Shown in pieces: positions 36,078 through 50,570 of a stretch of 64,000 nt of DNA. The DNA is taken from assembly GCA_947034895.1 (NCBI GenBank), contig OX344762.1, forward strand, positions 64,501 through 128,500, in the 5' to 3' direction. This DNA comes from Rhytidiadelphus loreus (Eukaryota; Streptophyta; Bryopsida; Hypnales; Hylocomiaceae). Each line of letters starts with the position of its first letter. The stretch's first letter is position 1. The notes under the pieces are model-generated. The model saw only the letters and a list, made by a program, of their open reading frames with translations. It made no database searches and had not been told where the DNA came from. The translations under genes were made by a program, and so were the position numbers.

Positions 36078-39000
36078 ATGGATTCGTCGGGTTTCAACAC
36101 TGGAAGGGCTGTTGCAGTCCCATTGGTGCCACGTCAGGGAGTCGTCTTTGGCAAAGCAGCTGTGGCAGGAAAACCTGTAGTTGGGACGGCTGGGGACAAG
36201 GCTGTTGCTGGATTATTGCCTGGATCGGGATCTGGCCCTGGCAGGCAGACGTTGAAAGGTGCTAGACCAGGTGCACAGGTTTCCAATGCGGACACTGAAC
36301 AAAATGTGCACGACAGGAAGCCCAGCCCTACTCGCATGCGGAAGTCAACCTCGGCTTCTGCTCATCCTCCTGTTAAACAGAATCCGGGTGGAGCAATCTT
36401 CAGCGATTTCGAGCTGCAAAGGTCAGTAATGTCTGCTCAGTTGAAGGTAGAGAGAATAGACAAGAGGACAAAATAATAAATCAGTCTTGTTGGGTTATGT
36501 TAATTTTGATGTCTGTTCTTTCATATAGGTTTTATGCCGTGTTTTAACTGACTGGAATGAGTGGTACAGAGAAGCGAATGCAAAGTCTCAGAGACTTCTA
36601 CGATTCTCGCAAGGTCAGGAAACTTCCGAATTAGCATCACAGCCGACTATTGGTCGTGTCTCAGGGAAGGCAGAACATCGATTTCCCCAACGAGAAGCTC
36701 GACAGCCGAGCCAAACTTCAAAGCCCTCAGTGGACAATGCCCAACTTGACACGATGGAAACGGAGGCCCTTGGGGAGGACTTCGCCGATACAGAAGCCAT
36801 TGTCGGGAATTGCGATGACATGTGCTCAGGTAGTTTTTTCCTTAATGATATTTAAAATTTCACTTGGTTTTGCTTTCCTTATTCAAATGTGGTTTGCCAA
36901 AGGCCTATTTTAAATTAGAATTGCGAGACTGAGCCTTTTCTGAAACGTAATTTAGGGTGTCATTGGCTGCTCCGTGTGAGATGGGGGTCAAGCAAATTGC
37001 AAAACAAAGTAGGGCTAAGGAACTGACTGAAGGTGCTTAACTTGCGTGCTGTGAATGTTTCAAAGAAACCGAACGACACGAACGCGAGAGAAAAGGTGAC
37101 CTTGACAAATTTGAAAGAGTAGATGGTGACCGCAACCTGACCAGCGTTGACTTGGCAGTTAAGAAGGTACGTACGGTTTAACAGGGTATTGTTATCTGCA
37201 TTGACTTAGCTAGTCTATTGTCATATGCACCTGAGCATCAAGTCACTCGAGCTTATCTATTTCAAGCACGTGTTCACTCCTGAACCTTCAAACCTGTTTG
37301 GAGCAAGCTGAAGTGAGTTTGAGTTCGGGGTTCCTGTATCTTTAATGCACGTTCTAGATTTTGTCTGTCTTGCTAAGCATCTTTCCAAACATGTATGGCG
37401 ATCCTGTGTGATAGTATGAAGTTTGGTCGTATGCGTTCTCCGATTATCAGTGAGAGTCTAGAAAAGACTCAGCTGGCATTGCGTTAACAATACCATTGAA
37501 GTTTGTTGCCCTAATCAGTTCTTGGCCTCTGGTGATCCTGCAGTATACAAGGACTCCTTCTCGAGAACCTCACTTGATTCGTCCTCTTCCAGTTCTTCAA
37601 GTGACTATGAACTATCTCTTGTCGTTGATCAATCAAGTTTATGATGAACGACTCTTAAGACTCCATAGTTTTTTATGGGATCGAATGAGAGCAGTGCGCA
37701 TGGATTTACGAATGCAGCACATTTTCAATCGTGAAGCCATCACCATGCATGAGCAGATGGTGAACTTTTAACACCACGATTGTAGCTTATCTTACCGAAT
37801 TTGTTTGTTAGCGATGTATTTTTTGCTGGGAGGTGGAGCATTGCATGCATCTTGTCCGGAAATTTAAAAATTCGCTGTTTAATCTGTACCTTAAATTCCG
37901 TAAGGATTCTCTTGTGGATTGTTGAATCTTTGTTTTAGTGCAAAATCTTGTTTCTAACAATTTAGTTTGATGTTATTTTTCCAGATTCGGTTTCACATTC
38001 TTGCTATGCACGAGCTTTGCGAGTACAAGAAAGGGGAAGGTTTCAACGAAGGGTTCGATGCTCATCTAAACATTGAGCAGATGAACAAGGCCTCCGTAGA
38101 TCTCTTTGAGATGTATGATGACCATCGAAAGAAAGGAATTCAAGTTGAAACAGAGGCAGAATTTAGAGGGTATTATGCTCTGTTGAAACTTGACAAACAC
38201 CCAGGGTACTCTGTAAGTGAACCTGGCCCTACAGCCCGAATGTCTGCCATAATTTATCCTTCTAATTTGTGGAGGCATTCTGGCTTTGGAAATAATATAA
38301 GTCAACATTATTCTGAAATTTTGTAGGTTGAACCTGCGGAGCTATCTTTGGATCTTGCAAAGATGACACCAGATATGCGGAATACTCCTCAAGTTTTGTT
38401 TGCTCGGGATGTTGCCAGGTCTGTCACCTTTGTGTCTCTTGCATTGCTAGATATTAATTTATAACAAACCCTCCACTTTAGTTTGCGCGTATTCGTTAGT
38501 TTGTTGTTGGTGCCACTCGAAGTAATCTTAAGTTGCTGATGTGATGCTGTCCCTAACAGGCATATCTGTATGCAAATATCGTCATTTTGGCTCTTGCAAC
38601 TTTAAATGGGTCAAATTTTGGAGAATTGGTTACGTCGTCCCTCTATTCAGGTGTCTTGGAAAAATATGTTCAAATTTGCACATCTCCAGAACACGTTCTT
38701 CAGGGATGTCTAGGGTTTGCGATCCCCATCTTGTGAGAGTTGTTATTTTATTATGGTTGTAGTTTGCCAATCCTATTGGTGTTCTTGGTAGCCAATATTG
38801 CTGGAAGGCAATAAGAGAACTTGATCAATTTCCACCTGGAGTTTGGCAGTTTCTCAAAGCCTGCATCATCGTTGGAAGCAATTGAAGAATGCATATTTGG
38901 ACTTTGCGGAAGGATGCCTTATTGGTGTAGTCTTTGTTTGGGCACGACTTACAGTGTACGAGATGGAGGCAGCTCTTGTGCTCTATACTAATGCGCGTTT

Positions 39001-42000
39001 TCTTGACAGACATGATTATTTGATGGGAAGTTTTTGCGCTTGGGTGGGTGTGTAAACTGAATTTGTCAGGGCTTGCCGTGGGGGCAACTATATCTCATTT
39101 TTCCGTTTAGCGAGGAAGTCCACATACCTTCAAGCCTGTCTAATGCATGCTCATTTTGCTAAGGTAATCTTTATTTAAGTTTGAACTATGAGAATACAGG
39201 ATGAGAGTCCTTTTCAAATTTCTTCCTTCAAATTGATCCTGCTCTATGTTTGGTTCGTCACACCAATGATGGTATCTTTTGGCATGTTTACAGCCAACAG
39301 GTTTTGAGAACTTTTTCATATTTTCAAGTTGTAGAGCAAAGTTTTATCTGTATTTCTGGTGAATAGAGAAATCTATGCTCGTTGTGTATGACTCGAGAAT
39401 TTTATGTTGGGATTTCAGCTGTAGGTTTAGAGTTACTCCATGAATTAGAATAACCTGAAATATAACCCTATAAAGTAGCTGATAGATTCTGTATGTTTGC
39501 GGCAGAATCATGACATGAAATCTTGGGTCTTGTCGGTACTGATATGTGATATTTACTGATTATGTAGCTTCGAACTGAGGCTTTAGCAATACTTCATAGC
39601 GGTCTACAGAAGAATCAGGGTGTCCCAATCACACAAGTTGTGAAATGGCTCGGTATGGAGGTAATTGAATCAATTCTGCTCATTCCTTAATTCACGGCTT
39701 ACACCGAGAGATAGTGTTTCTAAAAAATCATTTTAAGGGTTCAATTTTACATGTCTGTTTCATGTCCAGTGTTGGGAAATGTTCCTTGCGATGGGCTGCT
39801 TGTGACCAGATTCTTTGTAGGGTTTTAGGGTTGTGGAGAACTAGGAATGAAGGAAAATATGTACCGGGAAATCTCTTTAAGTTGTTTATGTGAATTGTTC
39901 TCTTTGGCAAACAGGGTGAAGACATTGAAACTCTGGTCGAGTATCACGGCTTCAGCTTGAAGACTTTTGAGAAATTGTATGCTATAAAAGATGGACCTTT
40001 ACTCAATCGTGATGCAGATTACCAAGCCCGTCGGTCACGGTTAGTAGAAACAAAACGCTCTTCAACTATTGTTGAGGATGTGGAAGGTAAGGGCCAGCAA
40101 CAGGCTTTAGTTGATAGCTGGGCAGCTACTCCGATGACACCTGGTATGCAAGAAGAAGAGATGCCTGACTATGAAGAGGATGATCCGCTTTTCCCCGCAG
40201 AGGCGTCTCAAGCATCTCTTCCGCTGGGGCATTGGACACCTGCCCCGGGAAGATCTAGTCCGGGTATCAATCAAGTAGTTGACGACATGCGCATTTCTCC
40301 TCCCTATAAGGCCACTTCTCCTACTAGAGAAGGCCAGCCTACACTATCTGCAACATCGTTCAGTTCAAGGACGTTACCATTGTGGCCTACTCCTCACCAA
40401 AATCACCTGATTCCAAAATCTTCGACAGAGAACCCAAGTCCACAGAGGAGCCGGAAGCGGGAATCGTATCCTGGGCGTCTAACCCAAGACATTGACTTGA
40501 AGGAGGGAAATAAGAAACTTGTAACCTCAGGGGGAGCAATTGACGTAGAATCAGAGGAAGAAGAAGACGATGACGTACCTAAGCCCGGCCCAACTTTAGA
40601 GGAGATAAGGGTACAGAGAGTGCTCGAGTTGGAAGTTGAGAAGGAGAAAGAGAGGGAGAAGGAAAGGGAACGTGAGAGGAGGAAACGAGCAACAGAAGAA
40701 GCTGAAGCTGCTGCTGCAAAGTGGGCAGCGAAACTAGCTGCAGATGCTGAATTGAAGCTGCAGCGGCAAGAAGAACTAAGGCTGGAAGCTTACCAGGCGG
40801 AGGCGAGCGCTGGGAAGAAACGGCTATGGCTGAGGTAATTTTGACTCTAGCTTGATTATGCCGGCCTTAGATTATTTACCTACATCCTGTCTCTTGTTCC
40901 CCAGCTACCTTATTCGCCTTAAAATTTCGCCTCTTTCACCTCTTTGATTTTTTGCAGTTCGAAAGGAATTTGTTCCGACTATACCTTCACTAATGGTGCA
41001 TCTCCTTGGCATGAAGTTGTTTAATTTTTGTTTTCGATGTACACTTACGTTGCCGGTTTTCATACAGTACAAGGAACTGACACGCATGCCGGTTTCTGTG
41101 AAATCAGACGATGGAGACGCAGGGCTGCATTCATGGCAGAGGAAAAGCTTCGGCGTAGAATAAGGGCAGAGGCTGCCTTGGGTTCTCTCTCTGTTGGACC
41201 TCGTCTAGCTGTTGCTAAACCCGACGAAGATGGGGTGAGTTGTACTTTCGCTTACCATCCTTCTAATTCAGTTCAGGAGGAAAGACTTTACAATGGATGG
41301 GTTCATAGTGGACACTCAAAAAGCTGTAGTTCCGAGTATAAGAAGAGTGCGATTTATTTATTTTGGCTATTGTCGCTTGGTGTTGGCAGGCACTCAGAAC
41401 ACTAACGAGCAATGGATCTGCACGAATGACTATTGACCAAGTTGCGAGGGTGCGTTCAGAGAAAATTCGTGAGATGTGGAAGCCTTTAGATATCGCATCT
41501 TTAGTTCTTCCATTATTTGAACACAAGTTTCCTTCCGCGAAGTTCATCACGTTCAAATTACTACTGTCAGTGGGCGGTACAGATGCCTCAAACATGGCTG
41601 GGCAGTGGTTATCCAACAAGTTGTCAAGAAGACAGCTTGTACTTCCCGAAGTTCACGCAGATGGCCGTACTCCAGGGTTGTGGTTTGAAGCCATGAATGT
41701 TGATGACAGCAAGACATCATATCAAGAGACTGCATTGCACGGAGCAAGTGGTCTTGTGTTCCTTGTACGTAAGGGACATTCAGTTATCGAGGAACGACTT
41801 CGGTTACACTCGTTAGTGGAAACTTTATCCGTGGGAGTGCGTCTACCTTTACTCCTGCTCTACTCACCTGAGGAACGTAATATTGAAGCGGAAACAGAGA
41901 AATTGAAGGCCTCTCTAGGGTTGTATGACTTTGAAGGACTTCGAATAGGTTGGCAGAATGTGTCGCCTGTGTCATCAAGCAATGATGGAGGCTTATATAG

Positions 42001-43912
42001 TGATGGATTCCTTTGCGGAGGGTTAGTATGGCTAGCTAACAGTACTCCGTCGCAGCCCAACTTACGGCCTATACACATCCGTGAGTTAGTCACAAGCAAC
42101 TTAGATGGACATTGTAAAATTCTTATGGCAAGTTCCTCCTCAAAGGTGACTCCTGAGCGGTGCATAAGTATTTTCAACCGCTCATTAAGGTCAGCTGCTA
42201 TGGAGATTCGGAAAGCTGTAGGTGTCGCACCTCCTCACTGGCCACCTGAAGAGGCCGAATCCGAAGTCAGTGCTGCACTACCTGGTATTTTACCCAAGCA
42301 AGGGTGGAATGAACCTTATCTGTTGGATCCAATTCATCAAGTTTTGCATATAGCTGAGCTACCCAGATTTCCTAGGGTTGAGCAAGTTAAGCCAGGCTCC
42401 CCAACAAGTGCGTGGGAGAACGTGCGGTATCAGAAGGTAGTATTGTATTTTCTGCTGTTCTCTTTTACACTTGCCAAATAATGATATATAAGACTTATCT
42501 GGCTATAGTATCAATTACACACGCTAAGCTCTGCTCAGTTATCACCGTAAATTTTACCATTTCGCTATATGCCATGAATGTATGTTACAGCAACTATCAT
42601 GTGCGGGCGCTGTTCCCCCTGCATTGTATAGTAGGCTTTGGCACTGATCCTTCAGCAGGATTCATTTCTTTAGATCTTGAATTAACCCTGATTATTGCCT
42701 GTTTTTGAAAGAAAATCTGCTCATATTCATGTTATTGGTTGCTGATGCTTCTCACGTTCTGAGTTTCAGGCAGCAGTAGAGAGGGCCATGCAAAAGTACT
42801 TGGCTCGTATTGATGGAATAAACGAAGACGATCCGGTCCTTATTCGTCAAGCACAGACGATGGTACGAAGGAACAGCTGCTTGGAATGGACTGAGTCGGG
42901 ACGTGTGCTGGTTCCTCGGTGGGCAAACATTTTCCAAGCCATCTATCAAACTCGGTTACTACTACTGAACAGTGAGCCTCCCCCATTTGTCTACGTCGTA
43001 TCAAGAGACGAGGAGGAGATAGTGCGACCACTGGAACTGGATGAAGTCGAGCAGCAGGTTCCATTCGCAAGTGAAATTGCTGCTGGAACTCCGTTCGGAA
43101 GGACAAGACACGTCAATCTCATGTTCGACGACACAGAAGAACGAGAAGCAAGGACGACTCTGCAAGAGAGGTTGTCTTTAGCGAAATCTTACACCGACCG
43201 GTTCGGTTGTGAAGATTTCCAGAGCCCAACTCCGTTGAAACAGCAGACAAACCCAAAGGAGATGGAGGACACGTTGCAATGTTCGATTCAAGCAAATACT
43301 TGGTCAATTTTTTCACCGTCATTGGAGTCATGGCAACAACGAGGTCAGCCCGTATCCTTGAAGAAAAGGCGATTGTCGCTTTCTCCTGAAAGCGTCATCC
43401 AGTCCCTTCCCAGGAACTTAAGTACTTCCTTGGCATCAGTTATCTCGACAGAGAGCTCCAGTGTTACTGAGTTACAAGCGCCTGGGTCTCACGGTTTTCC
43501 ACTTCTTGAAAATGGGAAAGACCATGAAGTCATTGGAACATTTGAAATTCCTCGCTTACCAGAGGAAATACTTATAGACAACATCGTCATGAAGCTGAGC
43601 CATGATGTTGATCGTTCGCTACGTCGCGCCAGCTCGGATATGTGCTTCGCTGACTCCCAGGTTGCAGCAGATTTAAGTTCTGAAGGAGTGATCAACGAGA
43701 GAAGTTTTCGCTCTGATAGCAATTTACCTTATGACGGGACTGTACATTGTGGAGTTAGTGAGCGTATTGAGTCACGTGCATTGACCAATTGCAGTGACAT
43801 GGGAAGCATTGATGATATGTTAGAAAGGTGCTGGAGGGCTCAGAAGAGCATTGATCGCAAACTTGAAGATACTTTCGCCATTGATTATGATAGTTTGCAG
43901 AGTCATTTGTAA
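36078..43912 (+). CDS. SAC3B: SAC3B-like mRNA-export scaffold (SAC3/GANP family), 12 exons
   Basis: Sac3/GANP proteins scaffold the TREX-2 complex at nuclear pores, which couples transcription to mRNA export. Exons are 36078-36446, 36529-36829, 37066-37166, 37544-37759, 37985-38212, 38327-38418, 39070-39163, 39568-39660, 39915-40834, 41108-41234, 41390-42436 and 42770-43912. All have GT-AG borders and join in phase to give 1576 residues, close to the Arabidopsis SAC3B size. Residues about 215-530 form the SAC3/GANP domain: GNCDDMCSETE, GDLDKFERVDGDRN, FLWDRMRAVRMDLRMQHIF, MYDDHRKKGI, YYALLKLDKHPGY, FFRLARKSTYLQACLMHAH and YHGFSLKTFEKLY. About 720-850 is a charged helix, as in the centrin/SUS1-binding part of the family. 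The C-terminal third is less conserved. ATG 36078 starts the first in-phase exon, whose border with exon 2 is the least certain. No defect is seen; it ends in TAA. Confidence 0.93.
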
Positions 43913-46900
43913 TATCTGAGGTTGAACCAATCTACTACTGTATAACCCAATTTCCGCCAGGCACCTACGGTCCCTGACGGCGTTTTTGAAACCAGTTCTG
44001 ATGAGATGGCAACTCGGCAGAATATTTAGGTTCAAGTGATAACTCTCGCATTCGCAAAATATGCGAACTGGAACTTTAGATTTAGATCTGGATAGAAGCG
44101 GTCCTTGGTAGAGAAGAACTCTGTCCTCTTTTCAGGCCGGCTGTGACCAAAGGGTTTCTGCCTGCGAGGTCCAGCACTTTCGCCCACGATACCCAGGTAG
44201 GGAGTCTAGAACTCCTCTCCTGTTCATGTATACTATTGTATTATATCTCACTGGCTTAAACCGTTTTCTTTGTGCATTTTTCCTTCAGAAAAGAATGTCC
44301 GTGGCTCTGTCTGGTCATGGTAGGAACTGGAGACCTGCCTGTCTGCATCTCTTTATGGGCCTGAAGCATTTGGATATGTGAAAGTTGGTTACCGCAACTC
44401 ATTTGTTACAAATATTGAGACATGTTCTTAAGTACAGGACATAACTTAGGTTGAATGTAAATTTTCAATCAGCAACTAGATGAACCTATGAGTCTGTAAA
44501 CTGTGGCCACCATTGTTAGGAGAAAGTCTTTGATTCATTAAGAATCTTCAAATTCCATTCAAATTAATATTATCTACATTTTTGTCTAAAATATAATTTT
44601 TTGGAAGCACATGTATGTCAACTTTTTACAATACCAATGGGGGTGGGTCTTAAATGGCATACAACAACCTGGAGTAAAATATCCAAGTCATCAAGGCTCA
44701 AAAGCAATTTTTGGAGTGATTATGAAACCCACCTCAACAACCAAGTCTATAGGGTGGTTAGCTTTGGAATTCATTTACTTCTAAGTTGTAATCACTTTTT
44801 GCTTCAAGTTTTTATAGGATTGTAGTAAACAAAGGATACTACAACATTCATGTTTGCTCATTTGAATTGTCTACTCATTTTTAACATATGGTGCATGGAT
44901 TGAAACTGAACACAACATAGACTCAATTTTTGGAGTCACTGTACAAGCTTGGAAAAATAAAAAAAACAATTTTATTGATTTCCTAAACCATTTCTTAACA
45001 AGTACACATCATTTTATTCTGTCCCTACCTTCAAGATCTACAAATCTTGAATAACCATTTCTTAACAAGTACACATCATTTTATTCTGTCCCTACCTTCA
45101 AGATCTGCAAATCTTGAATAAGTGTCACATTTAGGTGCTTCTACTTTATCTAGTGGTATAATCAGAATTGATATAACTAATGACAGAATAATGTCTGATA
45201 ACATTCATCCTAGTCTTTCATTCAACACAAAGGTCCTACTGCATGTACTAGATGACCGATAGAATAATGTCAAATATCATTCATCTCACGTTTGCAATCA
45301 AAATTTAACTAATTATGGACTTTTCAAATTCCATAAATAAATTAGGGCTAGTTAGGACTACTAGCTGACATCACATTTTGCACCCAAAGTGATAAAAAAC
45401 TTTAGATTAGAAAGACAAATATATGGTTGATGTAAAGGTAATCCAATGCGTTTCATTAAAGATAAGGCAAATGAAGCCAATGAACTCTTGTCGATTGGTA
45501 GCCAAAACATAATTAAATTTGAAAGCTATAGCAGAACCTATATAGTCAATTTCGTTAAAATGGCGGTTTAGGGACCTTGAAATCCTTTGAAGATGGCAAC
45601 GGGGGCAATGAAATAGGTAAATAATTGGTGATGTGGGACGCCAACGGGTACATGTACAACCTTGATATGATAGAAATAGGTGCCCTAGGGGAGCTTCACA
45701 TGACTTCCAGTGTAAATCTAGCCCTCTTAGGAAGTTGTTGTATGACTTGAAGTCATGAAGATCGGTAATCAACTATTGGGATTACTAGTTGTAATTGATT
45801 TGTTGAGTCCCCTTCCATAACTAGGAGGGTTTTGAGACCATGATTGAGAATGAAAAACCCAAGCATTTTTGCTTGTAGAATATGGGAAAGTAGTGGAGAT
45901 GTTGAATTGGGTTTTCTTTTGTCAATTTGTCGGTTAGGTGCGCCACATTGTGGGGCCCACCACCATGCCCCTAGAGCAAAAAGGTATTGAAAGGACAAAA
46001 AATTGGCAGAGAAGTTCAAATTAAATCAAATTTGGGATGAAATCGCAAGAATGTGGGTGAAAAAAAAATTATAGATACGTGATATGTACTAAAGTAATAT
46101 GTTCTATCCAATGTGTAGATGAATGTTGAAATTTTAGGTGCTCTGCCACAACACCTAATATCTCTACTTTTAGCACTTTATAAACAAACGAAGAGGGAAA
46201 TAGTTCATTGAATGGAATGTGCATGTTACTTTGCATGAAGGAGCAAAGGGATGCAAACAGAAACAAGATCTAAGCTGGAAGAACACATACTTCATTGAAT
46301 ATGCATGTGGATTTTTCCTAGGGATCCATCCTTGTTTACATCATTTCTAGCATCCCCTCCAGTGGTCTACCTTGGAACTTCTTCCATATGGAAGAAGGAA
46401 GAGAAGAAGGGAAGTTGCAATCCTAAGAGAATCTATTCCAATAAACATCCCAAGGTTGTCTACTACAAGGCAAACCAAAAAAATCTAGGTATCCTTCCTT
46501 AATTGAATGAGAGTCTGAACGAAATTGTACCCTTGAACTCCAAGCGTGTCAGCATTGAATAGTTGGCCATTTGCTAAGCAATAGGATCAACAAATCTCTA
46601 CTTTGCATTTCTAGACCACATCTCGACAAGCATGTGTGAAGAGTCTTGGGCTTGATCAACACCAACAAGTGTCTATTTGCCAATCATGTTGGCGTGAGTT
46701 TTTTGCACACCGCTCTAAGGTTTCAGTCAAATGCTTGTCAAATGTAATAGGAATACTATGATGAGAGGAAACAATGCTCTAGGGTATCAAGGACTAATGC
46801 TATAAAAATGTGGATATTTATATTTGTCTATTCAATGTGAAAATGTAAATATATTGTTGAGAAGAATCACGAATGGAAAATGTTTCTACAATTATAGTCA

Positions 46901-47507
46901 TCTGCATCTTTATATTTCAACATCGTTCTATGGAAAAATCATCGATGGCTCATCTTGAGTCGACACTCAATAGTGTCAATATAGAGCTATTTCTAAAAGT
47001 AGCAAAGTATAGTCGTCACTCTTGACATGAAAGACAAAAAATCGGTGCAACCTTCCATCATGACCTCCGCATATGAGTTGAGAATGTCACCCACAATTCA
47101 AACCACGTGGTTTGAACCATATACTTGGACATTTCAACCTTCATTCATTGCGTTGATTACTTTAGAAGGAGGTTGCCTCAACATATCCGATTGGAGTATA
47201 AAGGATCGTGCCCAATAAAGATAATGATAAAGAACCCTCTAGACATGAGGCGGCATAGCGGACAATGGCAATAAAGCTTGCATATGCAAAATCCCTTATT
47301 CAGAGTAGTATTTTGAATAAACGAGTGGAGTCCACAATTGAAAATGCAACCCCCCACCCAAGAGGCATGGGGTACTCACAGAGAAACATGAAACCCTCTC
47401 CATCATGATCTTATTTCTAACAAAGATCTACATTTGATCCCTATACACTATCTAGGCAAGTCATAGATAGAGAGTGAGCAAATGATTGCAAGGATATTAA
47501 GCCTCAC
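43913..47507. other. 3' flank of SAC3B and intergenic DNA
   Basis: 43913-44330 is probably 3' untranslated sequence. 44988-45121 holds a 67-bp tandem duplication (ACCATTTCTTAACAAGTACA at 44987 and 45054). Open frames on the minus strand at 45407-46019 have no recognisable motif and change frame; they could be retroelement remains. At 47097-47116 there is a perfect 20-bp palindrome centred on CCACGTGG, related to the cores of the 52.4-kb satellite. Confidence 0.5.
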
Positions 47508-49552
47508 CTTTCTTACATCCGCCAGAGTGGTGGCCGCAATGGAAGAAGCGACATGCACAGTGGTAGTGGGAACCTTGACATCTGTGAGGATAGGATCCAC
47601 AAGCTTCACAGCTTGGGTAGGAGAAACTTCCAACCTAGAGATTGGAGGGATGACTTTAGCAATAGCAGAAGCCTCGACTTTGATGGATTGCTGACAAGGA
47701 GGGGAACTTGATTGACAAAGTGGTGCATCTGGGACAAGTAGAGACTCTTCCCCCCGCATAAGAACATTGTCACCCTGAACCGCAAATGCAAATAGCGTAA
47801 CTAGATTGCCCAAAATTACTAAAAAAATAATATTGCATTGTCACAACACTTTCCAAAATAAGGAAACAAATTGATCGGACAAGAAAAGAAACCAATACAT
47901 TACAAATAGAATACAATGTTTTAAAGACCAAGCAATGCTTCAAGAATACTTCACAAATCATGCCGTCATGTACACCTAACATGGCCACTACAATCCTAAC
48001 AAAGAAGAGAGCCCTTAAAACTACGGGCCCGTAGCTTCGTAGACCGGCCAAGACGACCTTCAATCAACCTGCTGTAACACCCTCACATAGCATCTATACC
48101 TTGCCAGCTAAATGAAAAGATAGGAGCTATATACTAGAGGGGTTACCTACCACGAGAGCCTTAATGTCCTTGGTTGATGAGTTGATTGAAGATTGCTCTC
48201 TGTGCCTTACAAGAGGTTGTATTAGAGCAATTGCGGCCTGCAAGGGAGCATATTGTTGGACCAGGTTAGTGAAAAAGACCTCCATATTTTCCAAGTCATA
48301 AGCATCATTGTGTCAATGCTCAAACGATGCACAGATCCAACGACATGAACAAATGGAAATTGATTGAGGGCCAACTGGCCAGATCATTAAAGTTTACATC
48401 ATAAACAACACTCACCAAAATATTGATAGTCTCTTTAGAACCCAACAATCAAAGACTAGATGCTACGATGACCATGGCAGCAGAAGCTGAATTTGTCATG
48501 GACACTCTAGAGATGTTGTGGAGTGAGAACTTGAGCGACCAAAAAGGGCAGGCAATTGTGGATAGGCTTCCCCACCATCATAATCAAGTGACCCTTCTTT
48601 TGCATCATTATTACTTGTTGTCTCACACGATCTTCTTCATATTCCCTCTCTTTTTCCACTTGTTGAAACTAGTCCTTTACTAGATCCATATCCCTTAGCG
48701 TTTTTTGGGCCTTCTCCTCTCGCTCCTTCTCCCTCTTGAGTTCCTGCTCTTTCTCTTTTCATTCTCTCATGAGAGCATCAATGGTGTCATTGTACTTGTC
48801 TATCTCCTCCCTAGTACTTCTTCTTTAATTTGCTACTCTTCCATCATATCCACGTAAGTGATGTTGATGCCACCCTTGATATCCTGGCCCCTATGTGAAA
48901 AGTTCCTCCTACCTCAGGTATAGTCCCCGTGTCCAACGTCATTGCGCCTTGAGTTGTAGCCTTAGCCATCTGGCTATACTGCTTTCTATCGCCCTAGCTA
49001 GCCTTCATCTTCATTACCCTCGTCAAGGACTTCTTTCAACCTAATAGATGTTCAAAGATGCCATTGTTACTGTTTTAATGTGGACGACAAATACTTTTGT
49101 GAGGTACATACTCACTACTTTTCTAATCTCATGGAAATCATTAGAGAGGGCTTTGCACTAGGATTGTGTGTGAGCCATCAACAATTGATATGCATGGGGA
49201 ACAAGTGAATATTTCTTCATCAGGCGTTTGCTATAGAAGGTCAATTCATTTTCAACATGGATGATGATGACTCCAAATGCATTATTATCGGAATTCACCA
49301 CATCTACAAGAATTGCTTCCCTAAGAACATGGATATTAACGACTATCAAACCCATGAAGGATTTCCATCTAGGATCCCTAGTCTTTGTGAATTCCAACTC
49401 TAGATTGAAGATAGGTGAGTCGCATAGGCAATTCAATTTGACAGTACACAATGACTTTGATACCATGAACTCTAGTGGAAATTTCCCTTCAATGTGCAAT
49501 TTCTAAAAGTTGTGGATCTGATAAGGAGTGGGCTGCTCTCCAAAGACTCCAT
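47508..49552 (-). pseudogene. Degenerate multi-exon gene of unknown function
   Basis: Read leftwards from ATG near 49552 (MESLESSPLL), the frame shifts by one base near 49505 and continues as KLHIEGKFPLEFMVSKSL to 49158 (113 codons). Many stops follow through 48400, including a charged coiled-coil stretch whose codons read EKEREEKAQK-like words with changes. A further clean exon with CAG acceptor and GTGAGG donor spans 47774-47508 (GDNVLMRGEESLLVP to TTLADVRK). I do not recognise the family. The pattern is an old, dead gene, perhaps from a mobile element. Confidence 0.4.
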
Positions 49553-49643
49553 GTCACAATCCACAGGAACCGCTACAAATCAAACCGCGTGGTCTAAACT
49601 TGACAAGTCAAGAATTCAAGAAGCAACACTATTGGCCCTTTAA

Positions 49644-50566
49644 CCCCTAAAGTCCCAAGGCCATTTTTCTGTCAAAAACCACTCAAAACTGTCATTTCTA
49701 CTGCGCTAGTCCAAAAAAACAAAAAAAATACTTTTTTCGGAATTGAACCATAGGATCTTAAACTTTACTTGTTTTAAATCATGTGGTAAAAATTTCATGA
49801 AGTTTGACCGTACAGATTGAGAGATATGAGCATTCAAAGTTGAAAAAACAAGTTTTTTTGAACACTGGACTGCAATTTTAGATGACTTTGATCTCTATTT
49901 GTGGAAAAAAAATACACTGTAGAGTTTAAATTTAAAATTTATTGTGTTGAAGAATTGAGTTGGGAGTCTAGGAAAAAAATTTCAAAGAATAACAACTTGA
50001 TTTTCATACTTCAAAAAATTGTCAAGTAGAAGTAGGTCCAAGATTGAAAGAAAAACTAAATTGATAATAGCTCTTAGATGGGATTGAAATACAATAATCC
50101 CAACGGTGAGATTGTTCTAACAAGCAAATTTAACCTTTTCAAAAAAAAGAAATGAAAAAATGAAAAAATTGCATTTTGAGATGAATCCTACAAGTTTTTT
50201 TTTCCAAAAAGATACTTAGATTGCCCGAAAAATAAGATTGTTCATAACTTTCACATCACTAATCAAAATGGATTGAATCAAAGCTTTAGATGTAGACAAA
50301 AACATTATCTTTGAATAAAAAAAAAAATTTAATTTATTTTGAATTTTTGCAATATTTTTTGTGCTGCCCGCCGAGTTCAGTTTCAAGCTTTTTGTGGTAT
50401 AACTCTTGCTTCCGGGCACCGATTGAAATAAAAATTATATTCCCACAAAGCTTATCAGATTTTCTATCTTCAGAAAAAGTTTCAAAAAATCGAGGTAAAA
50501 TTTCAGCCCATAGGAACCTGCCCGAATTCCAAATTGTCCCCCGAGGGGACAATGGGACTTTAGGGG
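49644..50566. mobile_element. TTAA-flanked inverted-repeat element, copy 1 (923 bp)
   Basis: The ends are exact inverted repeats, CCCCTAAAGTCCCA (49644-49657) and TGGGACTTTAGGGG (50553-50566). TTAA flanks both sides (49640-49643, 50567-50570). TTAA duplications with CCC-starting ends are the mark of piggyBac-type elements. There is no transposase frame inside, so it is non-autonomous. Confidence 0.7.
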
Positions 50567-50570
50567 TTAA

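Noticed and set aside
45407..46019. Two overlapping minus-strand frames as a gene
   Set aside because: They are in different frames and have no recognisable motif on either strand; at most retroelement debris.
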